A model generated the notes under the pieces. That model was not told the DNA's origin. It was given only the letters and a program-made list of their open reading frames with translations, and searched no databases. From the NCBI GenBank assembly GCA_017959485.1, contig JAGDAM010000049.1:1-9811 (forward strand): a stretch of 9,811 bases of DNA, given 5' to 3'. Positions 1 through 7,030 of this stretch are shown here, piece after piece. This DNA is from Clostridia bacterium (GTDB lineage Bacteria > Bacillota_A > Clostridia > Oscillospirales > CAG-272). The stretch's first letter is position 1. Each line of letters begins with the position of its first letter. Both the position numbers and the translations under genes were made by a program.

Positions 1-20
1 TATTTTTGCCGTCCGCGGTC

Positions 21-1256
21 TCATTCGTATATGAACTCAAACTCGCCCGGGCCTATCGTCGCGTTGCGGTAAAAGAGTACGTTCCTCTCGGGAAAATACC
101 GGCTGCAGTATGAAAAATCGGGCAGACGGTATGAGTCGTCGGTCGCGGAAAAAACGTATCCGACGCAGTCCTTCGCATAGCGGCCGGGCAGCAGGAAGGC
201 CTCGAGCAGCTCGTACGGATAGCCGTAGGCCGCCCTGTCGGCGTCAGTCATCATAAAGTAATCGAGAGTGAAGACTTCAACCGATTTGTCTTCCTTCAGC
301 CCCCAGGTCGGATCGATATGATAGCCCTTCCCGCCTATATCGACGAAGGTCCAGGCGTGATATCCCGTCCAGTCGCTCTCGCCCCAGTTGCTCACGGCTA
401 TCGCGTCGACGCCGCTCTGCATCAGGAGATACGCGTAAAGCGCGCTGAAATCCGCGCAAACTCCGATTCTGTATTTGAGAGTCGCGCAGCCCGAGCCGTC
501 TTTCGAACGGTCGAGATTTCCTTCGTAATCGTAGGAGTAGTAACAGGCGAAATACTCGTAAAGCGACAGACACTTTTCGAATTCGCTGTAATCCGGCCGG
601 ATCCACGCCTCCATGATTGCCTCAATATTCTGTATGAATACCCGCTGCCGTTCGAGAAAATCCGTTTTTGATTTTTTGTAATAAATGCGGCCGACGCCGT
701 TTTCAAAGGGAACCGATCCGTCGGGGCTCTTCCCCGTGATCTGTGTGCAGGCGACGGGGTAAAGCTGGTTGTGCGTCACCTCGTCCATGCAGAAATCGTA
801 TATCTCGCGGCTCGCGCACGGAAAGCTGTCTGCGCCTTCCCGCAGCGCGTCGCAGAGAGCGAAGAAGCTTTCGCGGTATTCGGCGGGATAGCAGTCGTCG
901 AGGAAGCATGACCAAACGTGATTGTTGAAAACATACGGAGTATCTTCCGGGGGCTGCGCCGTCGTTTCCTCTTCCGTCGTCTCGGGCAGCGGTTCTGTCT
1001 GCCCGGGCGCGTCCGAAGTCCCGGGTTCGGGATCGGTTTTCACGGTTTGTTCGGATTCGGAAGAAACTTCGTCCGTCTTCCCGGGTTCATCCGCGGAAGT
1101 TTCGGGCTCCTCGGACGACTGCGGGGGCTCTGTTTGCGACTCAGCGGGCGCTGTATCGGTTACTTCGGAGTATACTCCCGAACACCCGGCAAGAAGCAGG
1201 ACCGCAAGCAGCAGAGAGATTGCCCGTATTACAGTTTTTTTCAGAAAATAAGTCAT
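21..1256 (-). CDS. Transglutaminase-like domain lipoprotein
   Basis: A 411-residue lipoprotein expected to be anchored on the outer face of the cytoplasmic membrane. Residues 1-25 form a lipoprotein signal: basic start, hydrophobic stretch and lipobox LLAGC, with Cys25 the lipidated residue. Residues about 30-107 are a low-complexity linker rich in Glu, Thr, Pro and Ser. The rest carries a transglutaminase/protease-like core with a visible triad: Cys267 in GVCADFSALYAYLL, His300 in GYHAWTF and Asp315 in HIDPTWG. Such domains act as cysteine peptidases or amide-bond enzymes, and the substrate here is unknown. There are 13 cysteines, many for an exported protein. The ATG at 1256 is chosen because AGAGGA at 1266-1271 lies 9 nt upstream and the signal peptide begins there; the longer TTG start at 1301 would add 15 non-signal residues and overlap the previous gene. 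It is the last gene of the likely operon, 20 nt after the Pr6Pr-like gene. Fold is fairly certain; biological role is not. Confidence 0.88.
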   Translation of the reverse strand: MTYFLKKTVIRAISLLLAVLLLAGCSGVYSEVTDTAPAESQTEPPQSSEEPETSADEPGKTDEVSSESEQTVKTDPEPGTSDAPGQTEPLPETTEEETTAQPPEDTPYVFNNHVWSCFLDDCYPAEYRESFFALCDALREGADSFPCASREIYDFCMDEVTHNQLYPVACTQITGKSPDGSVPFENGVGRIYYKKSKTDFLERQRVFIQNIEAIMEAWIRPDYSEFEKCLSLYEYFACYYSYDYEGNLDRSKDGSGCATLKYRIGVCADFSALYAYLLMQSGVDAIAVSNWGESDWTGYHAWTFVDIGGKGYHIDPTWGLKEDKSVEVFTLDYFMMTDADRAAYGYPYELLEAFLLPGRYAKDCVGYVFSATDDSYRLPDFSYCSRYFPERNVLFYRNATIGPGEFEFIYE

Positions 1257-1265
1257 AGGACGGTT

Positions 1266-1271
1266 TCCTCT
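1266..1271 (-). promoter_or_regulatory. Ribosome binding site deciding the lipoprotein start
   Basis: AGAGGA on the minus strand, nine bases upstream of the ATG at 1256, just past the TAA stop (1277-1279) of the preceding gene. It supports the ATG at 1256 over the upstream TTG at 1301. Confidence 0.7.
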
Positions 1272-1276
1272 CTTGA

Positions 1277-2203
1277 TTACGAATCGCTGAACTTCCGGCA
1301 AAGGCAGGCGTCGACGTATATTTTGGCGAGATCCGCCGTGCTTTCTTCGCAGCCGTATCTCTCTCTCAGCATTTCAATTATCCGCAGCGGCACGTCGATA
1401 TACGCCGGCTGCGGGATTGGATTCTTCGCGAGTTTCGCGACCGCTTCTTCAATCGAAAGTCCCGCAAAATCGTCCGAATACAGATAATAGTCGCGAATCG
1501 CCCGCTTCCGCCGCGCGTGGCGCGCGTTGTGCAGGACTCTCAGCAGGGTCGAAATCCCGAACGACAGGAGAAACATTCCGAGATAGGTAACAGGCCACGG
1601 AATAAACGCGTTGAGTCCGTACACGTCTCTCCAGCCGCCCCTCTCCTCGCCGATCGCAATCGCCATTACAAAATATACCGCGGCGTAGACGAAAAGCGGA
1701 GAGAGAGAAAGGAAGGTTTTCGCGAAGCGGACGTTGTGGTCGCTGTTGACGAAAGTGAACAGCACGACCGCCATTACAGGTATCGCCGTGTGCATAAAGA
1801 CGTTCGATTTACCGAACATGGCTACACCGAACCCCTGCGCGGCCGAAATCGCGGTAGCGGCGACCAAAAACGTAACGGCCACGCCGACGGTTCCGACGTA
1901 GAGCAGATCGACCACCCATTGCGGCAGATGATAATTGTCCTTCCGCAGGCCGTCGATCTGATATGAAATTATCAGGAAGGCGGCGACCGCCACCAAAAGA
2001 TTGGAGAGCGTCGTGAACATCCTGAAAGTCCCGAGACCGGCCTCGGGAACGTCGTCGAGATAGTAATTCGCCACGTTGAGAACGAGCGCAAACAGAGCCG
2101 CGGCGATTATGAGCGAGCCCATAACGATTCCGGAGACGCATCTCATCCGGTTTATCGCACGGACGTCGTATATCTTCTTATTCTTTTTCATCTTCTTTTT
2201 CAT
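1277..2203 (-). CDS. Pr6Pr-like six-TM membrane protein with C-terminal cytosolic tail
   Basis: A 308-residue integral membrane protein. A Lys-rich start (residues 1-10) precedes six likely membrane spans at about 22-43, 62-82, 98-120, 133-152, 163-185 and 200-222. The motif FTTLSNLLVAV at the second span, a His/Pro pair at the fourth (MHTAIPV) and a Pro-rich entry to the sixth (IPWPVTYLG) resemble the poorly characterised Pr6Pr family of six-TM proteins; assignment is from pattern only. Residues 223-308 form a basic, then mixed-charge soluble tail (basic cluster at 226-237) that I do not recognise and that is probably cytosolic under the positive-inside rule. The start at 2203 has AGGA at 2213-2216, nine bases upstream, and lies inside the end of the YwaF-family gene, giving a 26-nt overlap that suggests translational coupling. 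No catalytic residues are obvious. Function unknown; possibly a partner of the neighbouring transporter genes. Confidence 0.8.
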   Translation of the reverse strand: MKKKMKKNKKIYDVRAINRMRCVSGIVMGSLIIAAALFALVLNVANYYLDDVPEAGLGTFRMFTTLSNLLVAVAAFLIISYQIDGLRKDNYHLPQWVVDLLYVGTVGVAVTFLVAATAISAAQGFGVAMFGKSNVFMHTAIPVMAVVLFTFVNSDHNVRFAKTFLSLSPLFVYAAVYFVMAIAIGEERGGWRDVYGLNAFIPWPVTYLGMFLLSFGISTLLRVLHNARHARRKRAIRDYYLYSDDFAGLSIEEAVAKLAKNPIPQPAYIDVPLRIIEMLRERYGCEESTADLAKIYVDACLCRKFSDS

Positions 2204-3017
2204 CCGGTGATTTCCTGACTCCGAACACGCAGCCGCGGCGGAATTTACCCGCGATCAACGCTTCGACCGCGTAAACGACAAACCCGCCCAGCGCGACGAT
2301 CGTCAGATATACCGCGAGATACGGTATGAATCCCGCGCTTCTGTGGACTTCGTTTATCAGCGGCAGAACCGAAACCTCATATGGATTGACGTAGAACATA
2401 TCGATTCCGTCCGCGACAGGCGTAAGTATAACGTTCACCGCGATCGCAAGCACGGTATAGACGCCGAGCACCGCCAGCGCCTTCAGATACGAATTAATAT
2501 TGAACTTTCCCCTGTTACGCACGACGATGAAGACGCCGAGCACTACCTGTATTCCGTGGTGCGCCATCGACTGAAGGTTGAAGAAGAGCGTCTCGGACAT
2601 GACAATATCGTTGTACAGAACGACGATTATTCCGCCCAGAAGCACGAAGATCCCGCAAAACCAGCAGAGGGCGTCGTAAACCGCGGGGTGTTTTTCCCGC
2701 TTCATCAGAAAGAGTACCGGCGCGATGTAATAGATCGTCGAACAGAGATGGAAAGGAAGGTCGTAAAAACTGTATTTGAAATAAGGCTCTTCTCCCCGGT
2801 ACAGGCTCTTTACCGGCTGCTTGATTATTTCGAGAATCAGGCATATGAGCCAGCAGACGAATATTACGCGCCTGTAGGTTTTATCCGAACAGTTTTTGAA
2901 ACCCGCCGACACCGCGACGGCCGCGATTATTGTCAGAGCAACGCAAACAAGGTGAAAGGCGCCGAACATGACCGGCTTTTCAACCTGATACTGAAAAAAG
3001 TGAAGAAAATCGATCAT
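2178..3017 (-). CDS. YwaF/TIGR02206-family integral membrane protein
   Basis: A 279-residue membrane protein with about seven predicted spans (roughly 19-39, 49-67, 88-105, 113-134, 150-167, 178-200 and 227-252). Features typical of the YwaF (TIGR02206) family are the FGAFHL entry to span 1, Glu/Lys at the end of span 2 (EIIKQPVKSLY), the LPFHLCS motif at 87-93 and the paired histidines of QSMAHHGIQ at 149-157. The biochemical role of this family is not established. The C-terminus is highly charged (SPDEKEDEKE) and cytosolic. The chosen start fits the family's N-terminus, but the site upstream (actgag) is a weak ribosome binding site; translation may depend on coupling to the permease gene 24 nt upstream. 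Its last 26 nt overlap the Pr6Pr-like gene. Having two polytopic proteins of unknown function side by side within a transporter operon suggests they act together. Confidence 0.85.
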   Translation of the reverse strand: MIDFLHFFQYQVEKPVMFGAFHLVCVALTIIAAVAVSAGFKNCSDKTYRRVIFVCWLICLILEIIKQPVKSLYRGEEPYFKYSFYDLPFHLCSTIYYIAPVLFLMKREKHPAVYDALCWFCGIFVLLGGIIVVLYNDIVMSETLFFNLQSMAHHGIQVVLGVFIVVRNRGKFNINSYLKALAVLGVYTVLAIAVNVILTPVADGIDMFYVNPYEVSVLPLINEVHRSAGFIPYLAVYLTIVALGGFVVYAVEALIAGKFRRGCVFGVRKSPDEKEDEKE

Positions 3018-3041
3018 CTCAGTATATGCCGCGCCGCCCGG

Positions 3042-5615
3042 TCAGGATGCCGCGTCGGTGAGCTTCAGCCGCTTGATTTTGCGCAGAACGATCCAGTCGA
3101 CGATAGCCGCGAACAGGATCGCAATCCCGGCGCCGAGTCCCCAGGCGGCGAAGCTGACGCTCCGGTCAAACTGAACGAACGACTGCTCCATCGAGCGCAG
3201 TATGCTGTATCCCATGAACGCTCCGGCGCCGACGCCGATAACTATGCCGACCGCCGTCGTCGGGATGATTTCGCGCAGAAGATAGGCGACAGTCTCCTTT
3301 TCGGAGAAACCGTTTATCCGCATAATCGTCATCTCGCGCTTCTTCTGCGTGAAGAAGAGGTCGGTAAGGTTCAGAAGCACGACACCGGCGAGCAGCCCGG
3401 CCATGAAGGTCAGGAGCGCGACTATCGCGTCGATCACCGACGAGGACGATTTGAAGGTCGAGCGGTTGACCGGGCCGTATGATGTGATCTCCCACATTTC
3501 ATCGAGCTTCTCCGTCAGCGCGGCTTCATTCGCGTCCTTCATATTGACGAGTATCATATTGCGCTCAAAGGTTTTGCCGAAGGTTTTTTCGTAATATTCG
3601 GAGCTCATCGCGGCGGGAAGGCCGATGTAATTCTCAAACACGCCGGCTACACGCACCGTCACAAGCTTTCCGAGCCCGTCGGAGAGCTCGAACTCGCTTC
3701 CGGCGTCAAGACCGTAAACCTCGGCGAGCTTTCTCTGAATGAGTATGCCGTCGGCTTCGGTGAACTCCGCGCCGGTCTTTATATCGCGCAGATGAAACAC
3801 CTTATTGATTTCGGTAAGATCGCCGCAAAACAAATCGGCGATACCGGTGTCGTCAATCTTCGTGACGAGCGTCGTGCGGTAAACGGCGGCGTGATCGGTT
3901 CCGGCTTCGTCAAGGACCTGACTGACGTCCTCCACCGCCCAGTCCGAGCATTCGATCTCCCAGTCGTAGAGAGTCACCTGCCCGTACTGCTTTTCAACGC
4001 ACCCGGTCACGCCGTGGCGCAGCGTAAATCCGTTGACGAGCAGCGCGCAGCAACCCGCCACGCTGACGACGGTCACTGCGATCCAGCGGATATCGGTCCT
4101 CACGTTGCGCAGTATCAGGCGCGAATAGAGCGAAAGCAGACGCTTTCCGGAGCCTGCCGAGCCGCTCTTCCCTTTCGGAGCCGGCGGCTGCATCAGCTGA
4201 TAGGCAGGAGTGCGGACGAGTCTGCCGCAGGCGAACCACACCGCGGCAGCCGAAAGCAGAGCGCTGACGACGATAACAGCGATTGTGATTCCGGGAGAGA
4301 ATCTCGATCTTGTAATATCCACGCTGACGTACTTTCCGTATCCGCCGAGCGCGATTCCTTCGAGCACGAAGCGCGCCGCAAGCGTACCGGCAATATTGCC
4401 GATCAGCGTGCCGCTGACTCCGTACAGAAGATATTTTCCGAGTATTTCGCGTTTGTAAAAGCCGAGCGCCTTTTCGGTGCCGACCAGCGTACGCTGCTCG
4501 TCCACCATCTTGCTGACCGTCGCAAACACGACGAGCAGACTTATCACGATGAACATGAGCGCGAACGAGGTGCGGAGGCTGCCGATATTCTCGGCTCCGG
4601 CGAGCAGCTGAACGAAGCTCGGACTTCCCCGCTCGTCCAGCACGACCCAGCGCGACCTGGCCGTCTCTTCAACCGATGCGCGCATATCGTCCAGGCCGGC
4701 AAGCGACTCCTCGTAGGACGAAATGCGGCTCTCGCAGTCTTCGATATCCTCCTTCGAGGCGTTCGGATCGGCTTTCAGCTTCTCAAGGTCGTCTTTCGCT
4801 TCGGCAAGAAACTCTTTGTAGTTCTTTTCGTATTCGTCGAGTGTGGCATATGCCTTTTCCTTCACCGCGGCGTCGCGCATCGGCGTGCGCTCCTTTGCCA
4901 GCGCTTCGATCTTTTCGATCATCCCGGCGGATATCGTCTTCGCTCGATTTGAAAAGCGGTCAATACCTTCCATCGAACCGATGAGTATCTCCGCCTTCAT
5001 ACAGCTTCCTTCGAGATTTTCGTGATCGAATGCCGAAGAAACGACGATAACGTATCCGGTCTCTTCCAGACTTGTGCTCAGATGATCGGGATGTTCGACG
5101 ATTCCCGTGACTGTCATCGGCTCCCAGACCGAAAAATACTGCCCGAGATCGTCGGTCATCTCGTAACTTTCGATAACGTCGCCGACGCGGAGGTCCAGCG
5201 CCTCGGCTATGCGGCTTTCGACGGCGCACTCGGTAACGTTTTCCGGAAGTCTTCCCTCTTTTACAACCGGAACGTTGATTTTTTCTCCCGGTGTGATAAA
5301 GGTCGCCTTCGCCTTTTTATCGTTCAGAAAGAGATTGCAGCCCGCCTGCCAGACCGGCTCGACCTCCGTCACGCCGTCGAGTCCCCGCAGCGCGTCGAGG
5401 TCGTCCGGCGTCAGGAGAAGCGTCGATATCACTTCGATGTTCCGGAATTTCATCGCGTCGTAGTTTTCCGCGCAGTTTTTGCGCATCGAATCCGACGCGT
5501 AGCTGATGCTCAAAAAGGACCCGGCGCCGAGCAGCGCGATCAGAACGACCGAGAGATACGACACTGCCTGCTTCCGGATGTTCCGAAACGCGTCTTTCCA
5601 CTGTGTTCTTTTCAT
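3042..5615 (-). CDS. FtsX/MacB-type ABC transporter permease, two FtsX domains with coiled-coil insertion
   Basis: An 857-residue permease for the ATPase encoded just upstream. Order: span 1 at about 19-40; large extracytoplasmic MacB-like region 41-345; FtsX domain 1 with spans at 348-369, 396-418 and 440-463; span 511-531 opening the second half; second extracytoplasmic region 532-727; FtsX domain 2 with spans at 728-750, 783-806 and 821-843. The total is eight spans, the usual plan of long duplicated Firmicutes permeases. Residues about 222-325 are strongly charged and helical (Glu, Lys, Ala rich) and look like a coiled-coil hairpin projecting outside the cell. Such proteins move lipids or peptides, or transmit ATP-driven motion to envelope enzymes; the substrate cannot be told. 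The ATG at 5615 lies 4 nt after the ATPase stop, with GGTGAG (5619-5624) overlapping that stop. A TTG at 5630 is an alternative start adding five residues, with GGAAG close by. Identity is secure; exact start is not. Confidence 0.93.
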   Translation of the reverse strand: MKRTQWKDAFRNIRKQAVSYLSVVLIALLGAGSFLSISYASDSMRKNCAENYDAMKFRNIEVISTLLLTPDDLDALRGLDGVTEVEPVWQAGCNLFLNDKKAKATFITPGEKINVPVVKEGRLPENVTECAVESRIAEALDLRVGDVIESYEMTDDLGQYFSVWEPMTVTGIVEHPDHLSTSLEETGYVIVVSSAFDHENLEGSCMKAEILIGSMEGIDRFSNRAKTISAGMIEKIEALAKERTPMRDAAVKEKAYATLDEYEKNYKEFLAEAKDDLEKLKADPNASKEDIEDCESRISSYEESLAGLDDMRASVEETARSRWVVLDERGSPSFVQLLAGAENIGSLRTSFALMFIVISLLVVFATVSKMVDEQRTLVGTEKALGFYKREILGKYLLYGVSGTLIGNIAGTLAARFVLEGIALGGYGKYVSVDITRSRFSPGITIAVIVVSALLSAAAVWFACGRLVRTPAYQLMQPPAPKGKSGSAGSGKRLLSLYSRLILRNVRTDIRWIAVTVVSVAGCCALLVNGFTLRHGVTGCVEKQYGQVTLYDWEIECSDWAVEDVSQVLDEAGTDHAAVYRTTLVTKIDDTGIADLFCGDLTEINKVFHLRDIKTGAEFTEADGILIQRKLAEVYGLDAGSEFELSDGLGKLVTVRVAGVFENYIGLPAAMSSEYYEKTFGKTFERNMILVNMKDANEAALTEKLDEMWEITSYGPVNRSTFKSSSSVIDAIVALLTFMAGLLAGVVLLNLTDLFFTQKKREMTIMRINGFSEKETVAYLLREIIPTTAVGIVIGVGAGAFMGYSILRSMEQSFVQFDRSVSFAAWGLGAGIAILFAAIVDWIVLRKIKRLKLTDAAS

Positions 5616-5619
5616 CTGC

Positions 5620-6840
5620 TCACCAGACAAGTTCTTCCGCGTGAAGCGGATTCCGGTTTACGCGTATCGACGAGACCTTTCCGTTCCGCATCTTTATAAC
5701 GCGGTTGGCCATTTTGGCGATCTCCGAGTTGTGCGTGACCATCAGAACCGACGCCCCGTCGCGCCTTACAATATCCTCTATGACGCTCAACACCTCAATG
5801 CCCGTCGCGTGATCGAGCGCCGCCGTCGGTTCGTCGGCGAGTATCAGTGCCGGACGCTTGACGATTGCCCGCGCGATTGACACGCGCTGCTGCTGTCCGC
5901 CCGAGAGCTGCGAGGGAAAATTGTCCTTCCGGTCGCTAAGGCGCACCTTATCTATCGCCTCTTCGGGCGGCATCGATCCGTCCGCGAGCTCGGCTATCAG
6001 CTGCACGTTCTCGAGCGCCGTCAGGTTCGGCATCAGGTTGTAGGCCTGGAAGATGAAACCTATCTTTCTGCGGCGATATTCGGTCAGTTCGTCCTCGGTC
6101 ATCCGCGAGAAATCCTTCCCGTCGACGATGAGTTCGCCGCCGGTCATCGTATCGATTCCGCCGACGATATTCATAAGCGTTGATTTGCCGCAGCCCGACT
6201 CGCCGAGCACGACGACAAATTCGTTTTTGAATATTTCGAGATTTATCCCCTTGAGCACCTGAAGCACGCCGTCTCCCGACGGGTACTCCTTGGTTATATT
6301 TTTCAGAACGGCGAGGACTTCTTTCTTTTCTCCCTGATCGACCGCGAGCCCCTTTTCCTCGATCGTGATCGCGGCCAGCGCCGCCATCCTCTCGCAGAGT
6401 TTCAGTTCCTCGTCGTCAAAGTAGCCTCCGTCCTTTTTATTGACGATCTGCACGCATCCGATGACCTCGTGCAGATTGTTCAGCGGGACGCAGATCATAC
6501 TCCGGACGGCGAAGCCCTGATCGTCGAAAGCGGTGCCTTCGAAGCGCGGATCGCGGGAGGCGTCCTCCAGCAGCACCGGCTTGCCGGTTTTTGTAACGAT
6601 CCCTTCGATTCCGGTTCCGTTTTCAACCGTGACACCCGAAATATCCGCCGGCCCGACGTGAAATACCGGGCTTATGTTGTCGGTTTTGCCGTCGAGCAGC
6701 CAGATCGCTCCCGCCTCGCCGCCGAGCTCGTCGACGATTATCTCAAGGCTCCCCGACAGCGCCTCTTCGAGGTTGTCGGTTTCAAGCAGCGCCTCCATTA
6801 TGCGCCAGGTCGCCATTGCAAATCTTTTTTCTTCCGCCAT
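5620..6840 (-). CDS. GAF domain-ABC ATPase fusion (MacB/LolD-type ATP-binding protein)
   Basis: A 406-residue cytosolic ATPase with an N-terminal sensor-like domain. Residues about 10-165 are a GAF domain: a helical start, the AIWLLD strand, TGIEGIVTKTGKPVLLEDASRDPRF, then MICVPL and GCVQIVNKKDGGYFDDEE. GAF domains bind small ligands such as cyclic nucleotides or act as dimerisation modules; the ligand here is unknown. Residues 175-406 are an ABC ATPase of the MacB/LolD class with all key parts: Walker A GESGCGKST (213-221), Q-loop Gln265, signature LSGGQQQR (312-319), Walker B ALILADEP with Glu337, and H-loop His370. It should therefore hydrolyse ATP and power the FtsX permease encoded 4 nt downstream. 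The ATG at 6840 is favoured by AGAGAGG at 6848-6854; a GTG at 6879 would lie inside the inverted-repeat element and add 13 unrelated residues. Separate GAF and ABC proteins are common, but a fusion is unusual and suggests the pump is directly gated by a signal. Confidence 0.93.
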   Translation of the reverse strand: MAEEKRFAMATWRIMEALLETDNLEEALSGSLEIIVDELGGEAGAIWLLDGKTDNISPVFHVGPADISGVTVENGTGIEGIVTKTGKPVLLEDASRDPRFEGTAFDDQGFAVRSMICVPLNNLHEVIGCVQIVNKKDGGYFDDEELKLCERMAALAAITIEEKGLAVDQGEKKEVLAVLKNITKEYPSGDGVLQVLKGINLEIFKNEFVVVLGESGCGKSTLMNIVGGIDTMTGGELIVDGKDFSRMTEDELTEYRRRKIGFIFQAYNLMPNLTALENVQLIAELADGSMPPEEAIDKVRLSDRKDNFPSQLSGGQQQRVSIARAIVKRPALILADEPTAALDHATGIEVLSVIEDIVRRDGASVLMVTHNSEIAKMANRVIKMRNGKVSSIRVNRNPLHAEELVW

Positions 6841-6847
6841 TTCCTTG

Positions 6848-6854
6848 CCTCTCT
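6848..6854 (-). promoter_or_regulatory. Ribosome binding site deciding the GAF-ABC start
   Basis: AGAGAGG on the minus strand with a 7-nt spacer to the ATG at 6840. It supports that start over the GTG at 6879, which lies within the repeat arm. A perfect 10-bp palindrome, TTAGATCTAA (6857-6866), sits directly upstream, between this site and the repeat element. Confidence 0.7.
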
Positions 6855-6866
6855 TTTTAGATCTAA

Positions 6867-7026
6867 GGCAATACCGCACAAATCGCGCGTGCGGATTGTC
6901 GAGTAATTTTGGCGCCTGTTTTGACTGAGAAATTGCAGAAAAACAGGCGGTTTTTCAAGATTTCGACGTCAATACAAGCGCCGAAAGGGCCGGCAAGACG
7001 TGCGCGTCGAATTGTGCGGTATTGCC
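6867..7026. mobile_element. 160-bp palindromic MITE-like element
   Basis: The gap between the Nudix and GAF-ABC genes is nearly filled by an element with long imperfect terminal inverted repeats. The left arm (6867-6901) and right arm (6991-7026) share an exact outer 15-bp match, GGCAATACCGCACAA on the left and its complement at 7012-7026. Pairing continues inward with one mismatch, 3 bp, a one-base bulge, 8 bp including two G-U pairs, a 2-base mismatch and 6 more pairs. The tetranucleotide CTAA flanks both ends as a direct repeat (6863-6866 and 7027-7030), as a target-site duplication would. It holds no credible gene. The insertion abuts the Nudix stop codon without damaging either gene. A non-autonomous transposable element is the best reading; a large structured RNA or a regulatory palindrome is the alternative. 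Copy number, which would decide, cannot be seen here. Confidence 0.6.
6913..6955 (+). terminator. Hairpin plus T-run inside the palindromic element
   Basis: A perfect 10-bp stem, CGCCTGTTTT (6913-6922) with AAAACAGGCG (6940-6949), encloses a 17-nt loop that can form three further CTG/CAG pairs. It is followed after one G by five T residues (6951-6955) on the plus strand. This has the form of a Rho-independent terminator for plus-strand transcription, yet no plus-strand gene precedes it. On the minus strand, the direction of the genes, the stem is followed by CCAAAATT and lacks a T-run. The hairpin is certain as a structure; its role as a terminator is uncertain. Confidence 0.45.
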
Positions 7027-7030
7027 CTAA

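Noticed and set aside
1..20. Possible terminator after the lipoprotein gene
   Set aside because: A GC-rich stretch with an A-run on the minus strand is seen, but the window ends before any complete stem and T-run.
918..1487. Plus-strand open frame rich in Gly, Arg and Phe
   Set aside because: It is the complement of the Glu/Thr/Pro/Ser linker of the lipoprotein; the apparent repetitive protein is an artefact.
2343..3482. Long plus-strand open frame of 379 codons
   Set aside because: It lies opposite the YwaF-family and permease genes, whose motifs are clear. Its translation is rich in Arg, Asp and His, typical of the antisense of a GC-rich gene, with no recognisable domain.
3792..4952. Plus-strand open frame of 386 codons opposite the permease
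   Set aside because: Antisense shadow of a confidently identified gene; composition is shadow-like and there is no ribosome site or domain.
5616..5630. TTG start of the permease at 5630
   Set aside because: Not excluded, but the ATG at 5615 gives the usual basic N-terminus and the standard gap to the ATPase stop; both candidate ribosome sites have short spacing.
6841..6879. Longer GAF-ABC protein starting at the GTG at 6879
   Set aside because: The extra 13 residues are encoded by the repeat arm and flank, whereas AGAGAGG sits properly before the ATG at 6840.
6880..7030. A sigma70 promoter for the ABC operon within the element (TTGACG at 6967-6972 on the minus strand)
   Set aside because: No acceptable -10 box lies 16-18 bases downstream, so there is no adequate support. 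A promoter may still exist but cannot be called by eye.
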